In this document: positions 1 through 5,545 of the stretch, in pieces
How the letters are laid out: each line of letters starts with the position of its first letter
How positions within the stretch are numbered: the first letter of the stretch is position 1
Notes under the pieces: model-generated
Databases searched by the model: none
The model's input: the letters and a program-made list of their open reading frames with translations, nothing else
What the model was told of the DNA's origin: nothing
Assembly (NCBI GenBank): GCA_003663525.1
Contig: QMUF01000089.1
Location: forward strand, 1-6,453
From: Thermococci archaeon
Lineage (GTDB): Archaea; Methanobacteriota_B; Thermococci; Thermococcales; Thermococcaceae
DNA: 6,453 bases
Direction: 5' to 3'
Position numbers and translations under genes: made by a program

Positions 1-38
1 CAAAAATATTATTGCAATACTTGATGGGAGACGCACAC

Positions 39-311
39 ATGAAAAGGCTCCTTGCACTGCTTGTTGGGTTGCTAATAATCGGAACAACAGCAGAGATTGC
101 AGGGGCTGCAAATACTACAAAAATTCCAGAAGTTAAAGCACATACACTTTATGTGGAAGGAAAACCTGTGAAAATTATAGAAAAAGGTGGTTTAGTTACA
201 GTTAGGGAAACACCAAGATTAGATAGGAAAAAAGTCTTTGAAGCGGTAAATGCTTATTTTGTTAGGGAACACAAACTAAACAAAATATCTTCACAGGGGG
301 CTATGAAATGA
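39..311 (+). CDS. Small exported protein of unknown function (90 aa)
   Basis: I do not recognise this protein. The first 24 residues form a clear Sec-type signal peptide: MKR, then a hydrophobic stretch of Leu/Ile/Val (residues 4-14), then a small-residue region AEIAGAA with a plausible cleavage after A23 or A24. The mature part (about 66 aa) is charged, has no cysteine, and has one N-glycosylation sequon (N25-T-T); residues 35-56 read like a short beta-rich segment and 62-80 like an amphipathic helix. It is therefore probably exported or held at the outer membrane face. The frame is open from a TTG at 12, but ATG 39 is preferred because GGGAG (26-30) lies 8 nt before it and the signal peptide begins there. 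Its stop overlaps the start of the downstream lipoprotein gene (ATGA, 308-311), so the two are probably translated together and may act together. Any promoter is at or beyond the left edge. Confidence 0.75.
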   Translation: MKRLLALLVGLLIIGTTAEIAGAANTTKIPEVKAHTLYVEGKPVKIIEKGGLVTVRETPRLDRKKVFEAVNAYFVREHKLNKISSQGAMK

Positions 312-2128
312 AAAACCCTCTTTCAACCATTTTTTTGATATTTTTAGTTTTTGCTGCAGGATGCATCTCAGATTTTTCACAAAAGGGATTTAAAATCACA
401 AGCCCACAAGAGATATCACAGATAGGATGCATCGAAAATTTTGATGTTACCAATTTCTTAGGAGAAAATTGGATTAACTACACTTTAAAGCGTGTTTATC
501 TTGCTCAAACACCAGATGGAGGTTTTACAGAGATCGTTGATTATGTAATACCCGATATCCTATCAACTTACTACTTTACTAAAGCATTAACCTTAGTAAA
601 TCAGACCCCATATAATAAAGTCCAAACTATAAAATGGTTACATGAGGAGGAGAAAACTTTCTTTAGAAATTCTACCAAGACAAATATAAACGATTTTCTT
701 AAATTGTATTTCGGAGTTATGAGCTTGTCCCTACTTAATGAGACCCCTTCCAATAGGGAAGACATCATCAGCCTAATTTTATCATACAAACAGGACAATG
801 GAAGTTTTATTGATGAGGATGATACAGATATGACAGAAAAAGCATTAGAGATGTTAAGTGCTCTAGGGTATAATGTTGCTGAGCTTAATGACACAAAAAT
901 GCATGTTTTAAATGAATGGAGTAACCTAACCCCACCAAACGTTGATAACTTTAGATCTGTTGTAAAATATATAAGCATGTTTAACATGTACACCAACATG
1001 TTGCAAATGCTGGGAATTGATTATAGAGATCTAAAGGACTACGATCAAAAGGTATACCCTCTTATCTGGCTTTCTCAGAACACTTCTTTCTTTCTGGAAA
1101 GCCCCCCTCCACTATTTTTGATGACTTATATATTGGAAGCCCTTAAAAAAGAAAACTCATTGACAGATGATATTAAATCAGCTACTTACAAAATCTTAAT
1201 GGAAGAGAAGCTCTGGGATGGAGGGTTCAATCTCTTCGGATTAGATTATGGGGAACCTCAGGGGACATATTACGCTGTCGAAGCTTTGATATTAATTGGG
1301 AAAATGCCAGAGAGGGATACCATCAATTTTATCCATGAAAGAGAAACTCCATTAGGAGGGTTCATTTTCTGCTATCAATCGTTTGGAGATCCTTTGTCAA
1401 CATATATGGCAGTTCACACAAGCAAACTGCTGGGAGGAGAGATAAACAAGACCAGAATAAAAAACTATCTCAGTAGAGCAGTCTATTATCGAAAACCATA
1501 TTCCAACGATGAGCTAGCTCCCCTCTACTTTGTATACTTGACTTATAAAGAGCTCGGCATTACTATGGACAATGAAACTTATAATTATATCAGAAACGAA
1601 ACTGCCAGGCTTTTCAATCTTTATCTCACTGAGAAAACTGACAACATTGTAGAGGATGGAAGCTGGATAAGTCTAATAAAACTTGGAAAAGAAGTTGGTG
1701 TTGTTTTGGATGAGAAAACAAAGAATCAACTTATTGAAAAAATCTTGTCCCAACGAAATCAAGATGGAACATTTGGAAATCATTCGGGAAACATAAACAA
1801 AAAACTATTATACACATCACATGCAGTTCTCCTTCTAGAAGAGTTAGGGTACAAATATCGTGATGAAAGAACTGTTGAATTCCTTTTAAATTCGCAGATG
1901 AACGGTGGATGGGGAGTTCCGGATCTTTACACAACTTACTATGTTGTTAGAGCCTTAAGAACTATAGGAGTTTGCCCAAAAGAGGTTGATGGACTTTTAA
2001 GTTTTTTAAAAAGAGTACAGTATCCATACGGTGGATTTAATTTCTATGAAGGGCAAGAGAATGCCTATGGTGGTTTATATGAGACATATCTTGCACTAAG
2101 GATACTGGAGTTGCTTCCCCTTTCATAA
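308..2128 (+). CDS. Lipoprotein with alpha/alpha-toroid (prenyltransferase/squalene-cyclase-like) repeats, 606 aa
   Basis: The N-terminus is a lipoprotein signal: hydrophobic residues 5-15, then the lipobox F-A-A-G-C with Cys19 as the lipidated residue, so the protein should be anchored on the outer face of the membrane. Twelve N-X-S/T sequons (57, 98, 121, 144, 164, 194, 206, 258, 380, 422, 430, 491) fit an extracellular, possibly glycosylated protein. The body carries degenerate repeats of a Gly-rich turn (DGGF, DNGSF, WDGGF, LGGF, QDGTF, NGGWG, YGGF) followed by a helix such as TYYAVEAL. They start near residues 64, 159, 294, 340, 391, 477, 524 and 567. This is the signature of the alpha/alpha toroid fold shared by protein prenyltransferase beta subunits, terpene cyclases and some extracellular binding proteins. 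Residues 169-173 read DEDDT, discussed as a finding. The start is ATG 308, with an AGGGGG ribosome site 7 nt upstream. Function is unknown; a binding or scaffolding role is as likely as an enzymatic one. Confidence 0.85.
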   Translation: MKNPLSTIFLIFLVFAAGCISDFSQKGFKITSPQEISQIGCIENFDVTNFLGENWINYTLKRVYLAQTPDGGFTEIVDYVIPDILSTYYFTKALTLVNQTPYNKVQTIKWLHEEEKTFFRNSTKTNINDFLKLYFGVMSLSLLNETPSNREDIISLILSYKQDNGSFIDEDDTDMTEKALEMLSALGYNVAELNDTKMHVLNEWSNLTPPNVDNFRSVVKYISMFNMYTNMLQMLGIDYRDLKDYDQKVYPLIWLSQNTSFFLESPPPLFLMTYILEALKKENSLTDDIKSATYKILMEEKLWDGGFNLFGLDYGEPQGTYYAVEALILIGKMPERDTINFIHERETPLGGFIFCYQSFGDPLSTYMAVHTSKLLGGEINKTRIKNYLSRAVYYRKPYSNDELAPLYFVYLTYKELGITMDNETYNYIRNETARLFNLYLTEKTDNIVEDGSWISLIKLGKEVGVVLDEKTKNQLIEKILSQRNQDGTFGNHSGNINKKLLYTSHAVLLLEELGYKYRDERTVEFLLNSQMNGGWGVPDLYTTYYVVRALRTIGVCPKEVDGLLSFLKRVQYPYGGFNFYEGQENAYGGLYETYLALRILELLPLS

Positions 2129-2129
2129 A

Positions 2130-2134
2130 TTTTT
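2130..2134 (+). terminator. Possible oligo-T terminator after the lipoprotein gene
   Basis: A run of five T begins two bases after the TAA stop. Archaeal RNA polymerase can terminate at short T tracts without a hairpin. The tract is short and stands just before the next promoter, so the call is tentative. Confidence 0.3.
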
Positions 2135-2143
2135 CAAAACTGC

Positions 2144-2149
2144 TATAAA
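2144..2149 (+). promoter_or_regulatory. TATA box of the isopentenyl phosphate kinase unit
   Basis: TATAAA, preceded by an A-rich stretch (CAAAAC) that could serve as the TFB recognition element. Archaeal transcription usually starts about 25-27 nt from the TATA centre, which gives a start near 2172 and a leader of roughly 10 nt before ATG 2182. This placement argues against the upstream in-frame TTG 2170 as start codon and marks the kinase as the first gene of a new transcript. Confidence 0.55.
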
Positions 2150-2181
2150 CCTTAGTCTGTATTGCATATTTGGTGTGCGTG

Positions 2182-2964
2182 ATGATAATCATTAAGCTCG
2201 GTGGAAGTGTGATAAGCGACAAAAACAGCCCCTATTCATTTAATCGAGAAGCCGTTGAAGTAATAGCTGAAGAGGTAGCCCAGTTTTATCCAGAAGAAAG
2301 CTTTATCCTTGTTCATGGAGGCGGGAGCTTCGGACACCCAAATGCTAGGGAGTACAAAATTCGAGAAGGACTAATGGGAGATGTAAAGCGTAAAAGGATC
2401 GGCTTCTCAAAGACCCATCAAGCAATGCTTAAATTAAATAGTCTAATAGTTGAAACTTTCCTCGAGAAGGGTCTACCTGCCTATTCTGTATCTTCTTCCT
2501 CAATATTCCTCATAGAAAAAGGGGAGATTGTCTATGGTGAGCTCGAAGTTTTAAGAAAGCTATTGGAGAAAGATTTCATCCCAGTTCTCTTTGGTGACAC
2601 AGCAATAGCCCTTGATAAGGGAATAGACATTCTCTCTGGGGATCAAATAGTGAACTACCTTGCAAGGATGTTCAAACCAAGTAAAGTGCTTTTTTTGATG
2701 GACGTTGATGGGATCTATGATAGAAATCCAAGAGAAAAAGGAGCAAGACTCATTAAAGAACTTACGGAAGAAGAAATTAAACACCTGCTGAAAAGCTCAG
2801 AATCAGCTGGAATAGATGTAACGGGAGGTATCGGAAATAAACTAAAGAAAGCTCTAGAAATAGCTCACTACACAGATATATATTTTGCCAATGGAATCGT
2901 CAAGGGAAATTTAATAAGAATCTTGAAAGGAGAAAATCCGGGGACAATTATTAAGAGGTGGTAA
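2182..2964 (+). CDS. Isopentenyl phosphate kinase (IPK)
   Basis: This enzyme phosphorylates isopentenyl phosphate with ATP to give isopentenyl diphosphate, the last step of the archaeal version of the mevalonate pathway, in the cytoplasm. The protein (260 aa, usual for the family) has the amino-acid kinase fold. Visible motifs are the N-terminal nucleotide-binding KLGGS (K5-S9) with K14 nearby; HGGGSFGH (45-52), whose final His52 matches the His that IPKs use to bind the substrate phosphate in place of the glutamate kinase residues; FGDT (137-140); [10 protein letters not shown] (152-161); and MDVDGIYD (173-180), with the C-terminal glycine-rich TGGIGNK (214-220). ATG 2182 is chosen because MIIIKLGGS fits family N-termini and GGTG (2172-2175) lies 6 nt upstream; in-frame GTG 2179 is a close alternative, while GTG 2173 and TTG 2170 lie at or before the predicted transcript start. 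It is followed after 1 nt by the IPP isomerase, which uses its product. Confidence 0.93.
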   Translation: MIIIKLGGSVISDKNSPYSFNREAVEVIAEEVAQFYPEESFILVHGGGSFGHPNAREYKIREGLMGDVKRKRIGFSKTHQAMLKLNSLIVETFLEKGLPAYSVSSSSIFLIEKGEIVYGELEVLRKLLEKDFIPVLFGDTAIALDKGIDILSGDQIVNYLARMFKPSKVLFLMDVDGIYDRNPREKGARLIKELTEEEIKHLLKSSESAGIDVTGGIGNKLKKALEIAHYTDIYFANGIVKGNLIRILKGENPGTIIKRW

Positions 2965-2965
2965 A

Positions 2966-4081
2966 ATGGATAAAGAAGAGCTTACTGTGATTAGAAAGTT
3001 TGAACACATAGAACACTGCTTAAAGAAGCAAGTTGAAGCTCATGTAAGCACCCAATTTGAGAACATACATTTTGTTCATACATCCCTACCTGAAATAGAC
3101 AAAGAGGAAATAGATTTAAGCGTTGAATTCCTTGGAAGAAGATTTGATTATCCAATAATGATAGCCGGAATGACCGGAGGAACAAAAGGATCACAGCTTG
3201 CTGGCAAAATCAACAAAACTCTGGCCAAAGCTGCCCAAGAGCTTAACATCCCCATGGGTGTCGGAAGCCAGCGAGCAATGATTAGAAAACCTGAAACCTG
3301 GGAAAGCTACTACGTTAGGGATGTTGCGCCCGACGTTTTCCTCGTTGGCAATTTGGGAGCACCCCAATTTGCTGAGAATATGCCAAACCGCTATGGTGTT
3401 GAGGAGGCTTTGAAAGCTGTGGAAACAATTCAAGCCGATGCCCTTGCTATTCACATGAACCCCCTCCAAGAGAGCGTCCAGCCAGAGGGAGATACACAAT
3501 ATAAAGGAGTCATAAAGGCTTTGGCAGAACTTAAGGGTGAGCTTTCATATCCTATAATAGCCAAAGAAACTGGAGCTGGAGTCTCAATGAAAGTTGCAAT
3601 AAAGTTAGAGAGCATTGGAATCGACGCAATAGACGTTGGAGGTCTTGGAGGAACATCATGGAGTGGCGTTGAGTACTATAGAGCAAAAGATGAGAGAAGC
3701 AAGAATCTAGCCCTAAAATTCTGGGACTGGGGGATTCCAACTGCTTTAAGCGTTGCTGAAGTTCGCTGCGCCACAAGGCTCCCAATAATCGCCACAGGTG
3801 GAATAAGAGATGGCATGATGATTGCAAAGGCCTTAGCCCTTGGTGCAAACTTAGCGGGAGTTGCTTTACCTCTACTGAAGCCAGCAGTCAATGGAGATGT
3901 TGAGGGAGTGATCAAGATTCTTCAAAGATACATAGATGAGTTGAGAAATGCGATGTTTCTCGTTGGGGCAGAGGACGTTAAGGAGCTTAGAAAAGTGCCT
4001 CTCGTGGTTACAGGATTTGCAAGAGAGTGGCTTGAGCAGAGGATAGATTTATGGGAGTTTTTAAGAGATAGAAGACTTTGA
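2966..4081 (+). CDS. fni: Type II isopentenyl-diphosphate delta-isomerase (FMN-dependent)
   Basis: This enzyme interconverts isopentenyl diphosphate and dimethylallyl diphosphate using reduced FMN and Mg2+, providing the starter unit for prenyl chain growth. The 371-aa protein is of family length and has a TIM-barrel pattern. Family motifs in order are R-K-F-E-H (10-14, substrate phosphate binding), AGMTGG (67-72, FMN), GVGSQRAM (98-105), N129, IHMNPLQE (162-169, with H163, Q168 and the metal-binding E169), K200 in [17 protein letters not shown] (223-232) and ATGGIRDG (277-283 region, FMN phosphate site). This separates it clearly from the unrelated type I Nudix isomerase. A strong ribosome site GAGGTG (2955-2960) sits 5 nt before the ATG, inside the end of the kinase gene, and only 1 nt separates the two genes, so they are almost certainly co-transcribed. 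Confidence 0.96.
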   Translation: MDKEELTVIRKFEHIEHCLKKQVEAHVSTQFENIHFVHTSLPEIDKEEIDLSVEFLGRRFDYPIMIAGMTGGTKGSQLAGKINKTLAKAAQELNIPMGVGSQRAMIRKPETWESYYVRDVAPDVFLVGNLGAPQFAENMPNRYGVEEALKAVETIQADALAIHMNPLQESVQPEGDTQYKGVIKALAELKGELSYPIIAKETGAGVSMKVAIKLESIGIDAIDVGGLGGTSWSGVEYYRAKDERSKNLALKFWDWGIPTALSVAEVRCATRLPIIATGGIRDGMMIAKALALGANLAGVALPLLKPAVNGDVEGVIKILQRYIDELRNAMFLVGAEDVKELRKVPLVVTGFAREWLEQRIDLWEFLRDRRL

Positions 4082-4084
4082 AGC

Positions 4085-4094
4085 TTTTTCTTTT
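4085..4094 (+). terminator. T-rich terminator after the IPP isomerase gene
   Basis: Directly after the TGA stop come T5, a C, then T4 (4085-4094), a pattern typical of archaeal intrinsic termination. It lies between the isomerase gene and the next TATA box, so it probably ends the kinase-isomerase transcript, perhaps with some read-through. Confidence 0.5.
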
Positions 4095-4106
4095 CTAATG
4101 CACATA

Positions 4107-4114
4107 TTTTTAAA
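4107..4114 (+). promoter_or_regulatory. TATA box of the RNase J - idsA unit
   Basis: TTTTTAAA within a longer A/T stretch (4104-4114) stands between a T-rich terminator and a GC-rich leader. Start-site spacing of about 26 nt predicts transcription from near 4136, giving a leader of about 80 nt. That is long for an archaeal mRNA, many of which have leaders under 30 nt. Confidence 0.5.
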
Positions 4115-4135
4115 CCCTCGAAGCTAGTATACCTT

Positions 4136-4216
4136 AACCCGTGGAGTTCCGCTCCACCAGCCAAAGGGCCGAGGCCGACAAAAAGTCCGCCTCAATAAAA
4201 TAGTGGAGGAACTGAA
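4136..4216 (+). promoter_or_regulatory. GC-rich structured 5' leader of RNase J mRNA with alternative pairings
   Basis: This 81-nt untranslated region is about 66% G+C over 4138-4193 (37 of 56 bases), far richer than its surroundings, which in a hyperthermophile usually means structured RNA. Three pairings are visible. Hairpin 1: GTGGAG (4141-4146) with CTCCAC (4152-4157), loop TTCCG. Hairpin 2: GAGGC-C-GAC (4171-4179) with GTC-C-GCCTC (4185-4193), eight pairs, one C-C mismatch, loop AAAAA. Alternative helix: GTTCC (4146-4150) and TCCAC (4153-4157) with GGAAC (4208-4212) and GTGGA (4203-4207), ten pairs with a two-base GC bulge; it uses the 3' arm of hairpin 1 and would mask the GGAGG ribosome site at 4205-4209. 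Hairpin 1 and this helix exclude each other. The structure is read from sequence; a regulatory role is inferred. A separate stable small RNA from this region is a less likely alternative. Confidence 0.55.
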
Positions 4217-5539
4217 ATGATAAAAGTTTACACAATAGGCGGTTATGAAGAAGTAGGTAAAAATATGACTGCCATAGAATATGAAAATGAGGTTATAATA
4301 ATTGATATGGGAATTAGACTTGACCGAGTTCTTATTCATGAAGATGTTAATTTCCAAAAAATGAGTTCGCGAGATTTGAGAAAATTAGGGGCAATTCCAG
4401 ATGATACAATAATAAAAAATAAGAAAGTTGTGGCAATAGCCCTTTCTCACGGTCATCTCGACCACATAGGAGCTATAGCAAAACTCGCTCCTCATTATTC
4501 TAACGTTCCTATCTATGGAACACCTTATACTATAAAACTCGCAAAAGGAGAGGTTAGAAGCGAACAGTATTTTGAAGTCACAAACCCTATGTACGAAACC
4601 CAATACGGGGAGATAGTTCAGGTGAGTGAAAACTTGGCCATAGAGTTCATCCAAATAACACACTCAATTCCTCATTCCTCTATAGTCGTAGTACATACAC
4701 CAGAGGGTGCTGTGGTTTATGCTTGTGACTATAAATTTGATAACCACAATCCTCTAGGAGAAAAACCGGATTATAAAAGACTTAAGGAAATAGGTCAAGA
4801 AGGTGTGAAAGTCCTTATACCTGAATCCACAAGGGTCGCAGAAGCTACGAAGACACCCAGCGAAGCATCTGCAAAGCTTCTCCTAGAAGACTTTTTCTAC
4901 TATGAGGGAATGGAAGAAAAAGGGCTAATAACGACAACCTTTGCCTCCCACATAGCCCGTCTTCAAGAGCTAATAGAGATAGCAAACAACATGGGAAGGC
5001 AGGCTATTCTTATAGGAAGATCACTGGCCAAATACACGGGCATAGCAAAACAATTAGGTCTAATAAAGATGAAAGGGGCCAAGGCCGTTAGAAGTCCAGC
5101 TGCGGTCCAAAAAACTCTTAGAGAAGTCTCTCAAGCCAGAGAAAACTACCTTCTCATTGTAACGGGCCACCAAGGTGAACCCGGAGCAGTACTCACAAGA
5201 ATGGCCAATGGAGAGCTCTATGACATTGGAAAAGATGATACTGTTATATTTTCTGCCGGAGTCATCCCCAACCCCCTCAACATTGCCCAACGTTATGCTT
5301 TGGAGACTAAACTTAGAATGAGGGGAGTTCGAATGGTAAAGGATCTACACGTATCTGGCCACTCGAGTAGAGAAGATCATAGGTACTTGATTAAACTTTT
5401 AAATCCAGAGAATATGATTCCTGCTCATGGAGAGTTTAGGATGCTCACTCATTATGCCGAACTTGCAGAGGAGGAAGGGTACTTAATTGGAAAAGATGTT
5501 TTCGTATCAAGGAATGGTTACAAAGTTGATGTGAGGTGA
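4217..5539 (+). CDS. Archaeal RNase J, 5'-3' exoribonuclease (metallo-beta-lactamase/beta-CASP)
   Basis: This is a zinc-dependent ribonuclease expected to degrade RNA from its 5' end in the cytoplasm. Metallo-beta-lactamase motifs are visible in order: D30 in IIDMG, S-H-G-H-L-D-H (77-83, with H78, H80, D82 and H83 as zinc ligands), H149 in THS, and D171 in ACDYKFD. The inserted beta-CASP domain follows, with PEST (202-205, acidic motif A), TFASHIARLQ (241-250, motif B with H245) and HVSGHSSRED (378-387, motif C), and the C-terminal H404 in IPAHGEF completes the metal site. At 440 aa it has the short archaeal form: it lacks the C-terminal domain of bacterial RNase J and the N-terminal KH domains of the archaeal cleavage factor aCPSF1, so it is not the termination endonuclease. 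ATG 4217 has GGAGG 7 nt upstream, and the N-terminus MIKVYTIGGYEEVGKN fits the family. It shares a probable transcript with idsA. Confidence 0.94.
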   Translation: MIKVYTIGGYEEVGKNMTAIEYENEVIIIDMGIRLDRVLIHEDVNFQKMSSRDLRKLGAIPDDTIIKNKKVVAIALSHGHLDHIGAIAKLAPHYSNVPIYGTPYTIKLAKGEVRSEQYFEVTNPMYETQYGEIVQVSENLAIEFIQITHSIPHSSIVVVHTPEGAVVYACDYKFDNHNPLGEKPDYKRLKEIGQEGVKVLIPESTRVAEATKTPSEASAKLLLEDFFYYEGMEEKGLITTTFASHIARLQELIEIANNMGRQAILIGRSLAKYTGIAKQLGLIKMKGAKAVRSPAAVQKTLREVSQARENYLLIVTGHQGEPGAVLTRMANGELYDIGKDDTVIFSAGVIPNPLNIAQRYALETKLRMRGVRMVKDLHVSGHSSREDHRYLIKLLNPENMIPAHGEFRMLTHYAELAEEEGYLIGKDVFVSRNGYKVDVR

Positions 5540-5540
5540 T
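5533..5540 (+). promoter_or_regulatory. Strong ribosome binding site of idsA overlapping the RNase J stop
   Basis: GAGGTGAT is complementary to the conserved 3' end of archaeal 16S rRNA and contains the TGA stop of the RNase J gene (5537-5539). It lies 5 nt before ATG 5546. The overlap of stop and ribosome site suggests that translation of idsA is coupled to that of RNase J, and it fixes the idsA start. Confidence 0.8.
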
Positions 5541-5545
5541 AGATA

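Noticed and set aside
3..12. A/T-rich bases that could be a TATA box for the small exported gene.
   Set aside because: The predicted transcript start (about 33) would fall after the GGGAG ribosome site of that gene, and the window edge hides any better candidate.
12..38. TTG 12 as start of the small exported protein.
   Set aside because: It would place nine extra residues before a standard signal peptide, and the GGGAG site at 26-30 points to ATG 39.
1370..1378. Cys355 in FIFCYQ as a thioester motif like that of complement-type toroid proteins.
   Set aside because: The thioester signature is GCGEQ; the spacing and the flanking residues here do not match.
3552..3915. Long minus-strand open frames across the isomerase gene.
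   Set aside because: They lie opposite a gene with complete family motifs, have no ribosome sites and encode low-complexity Leu/Ser/Arg-rich peptides, as expected of shadow frames.
4128..4165. tRNA-like look of the leader (a hairpin followed by CCA).
   Set aside because: The hairpin loop TTCCG lacks the T-loop consensus, and no acceptor stem, D arm or anticodon arm can be folded from the bases before it.
4128..4220. An open frame ending VRLNKIVEELK with its TGA overlapping the RNase J ATG (ATGA), resembling the tail of a coupled upstream gene.
   Set aside because: The frame opens after a TAG at 4125-4127 and has no ATG, GTG or TTG before GTG 4203, leaving only five codons. The predicted promoter lies just upstream, so a longer gene is not possible here.
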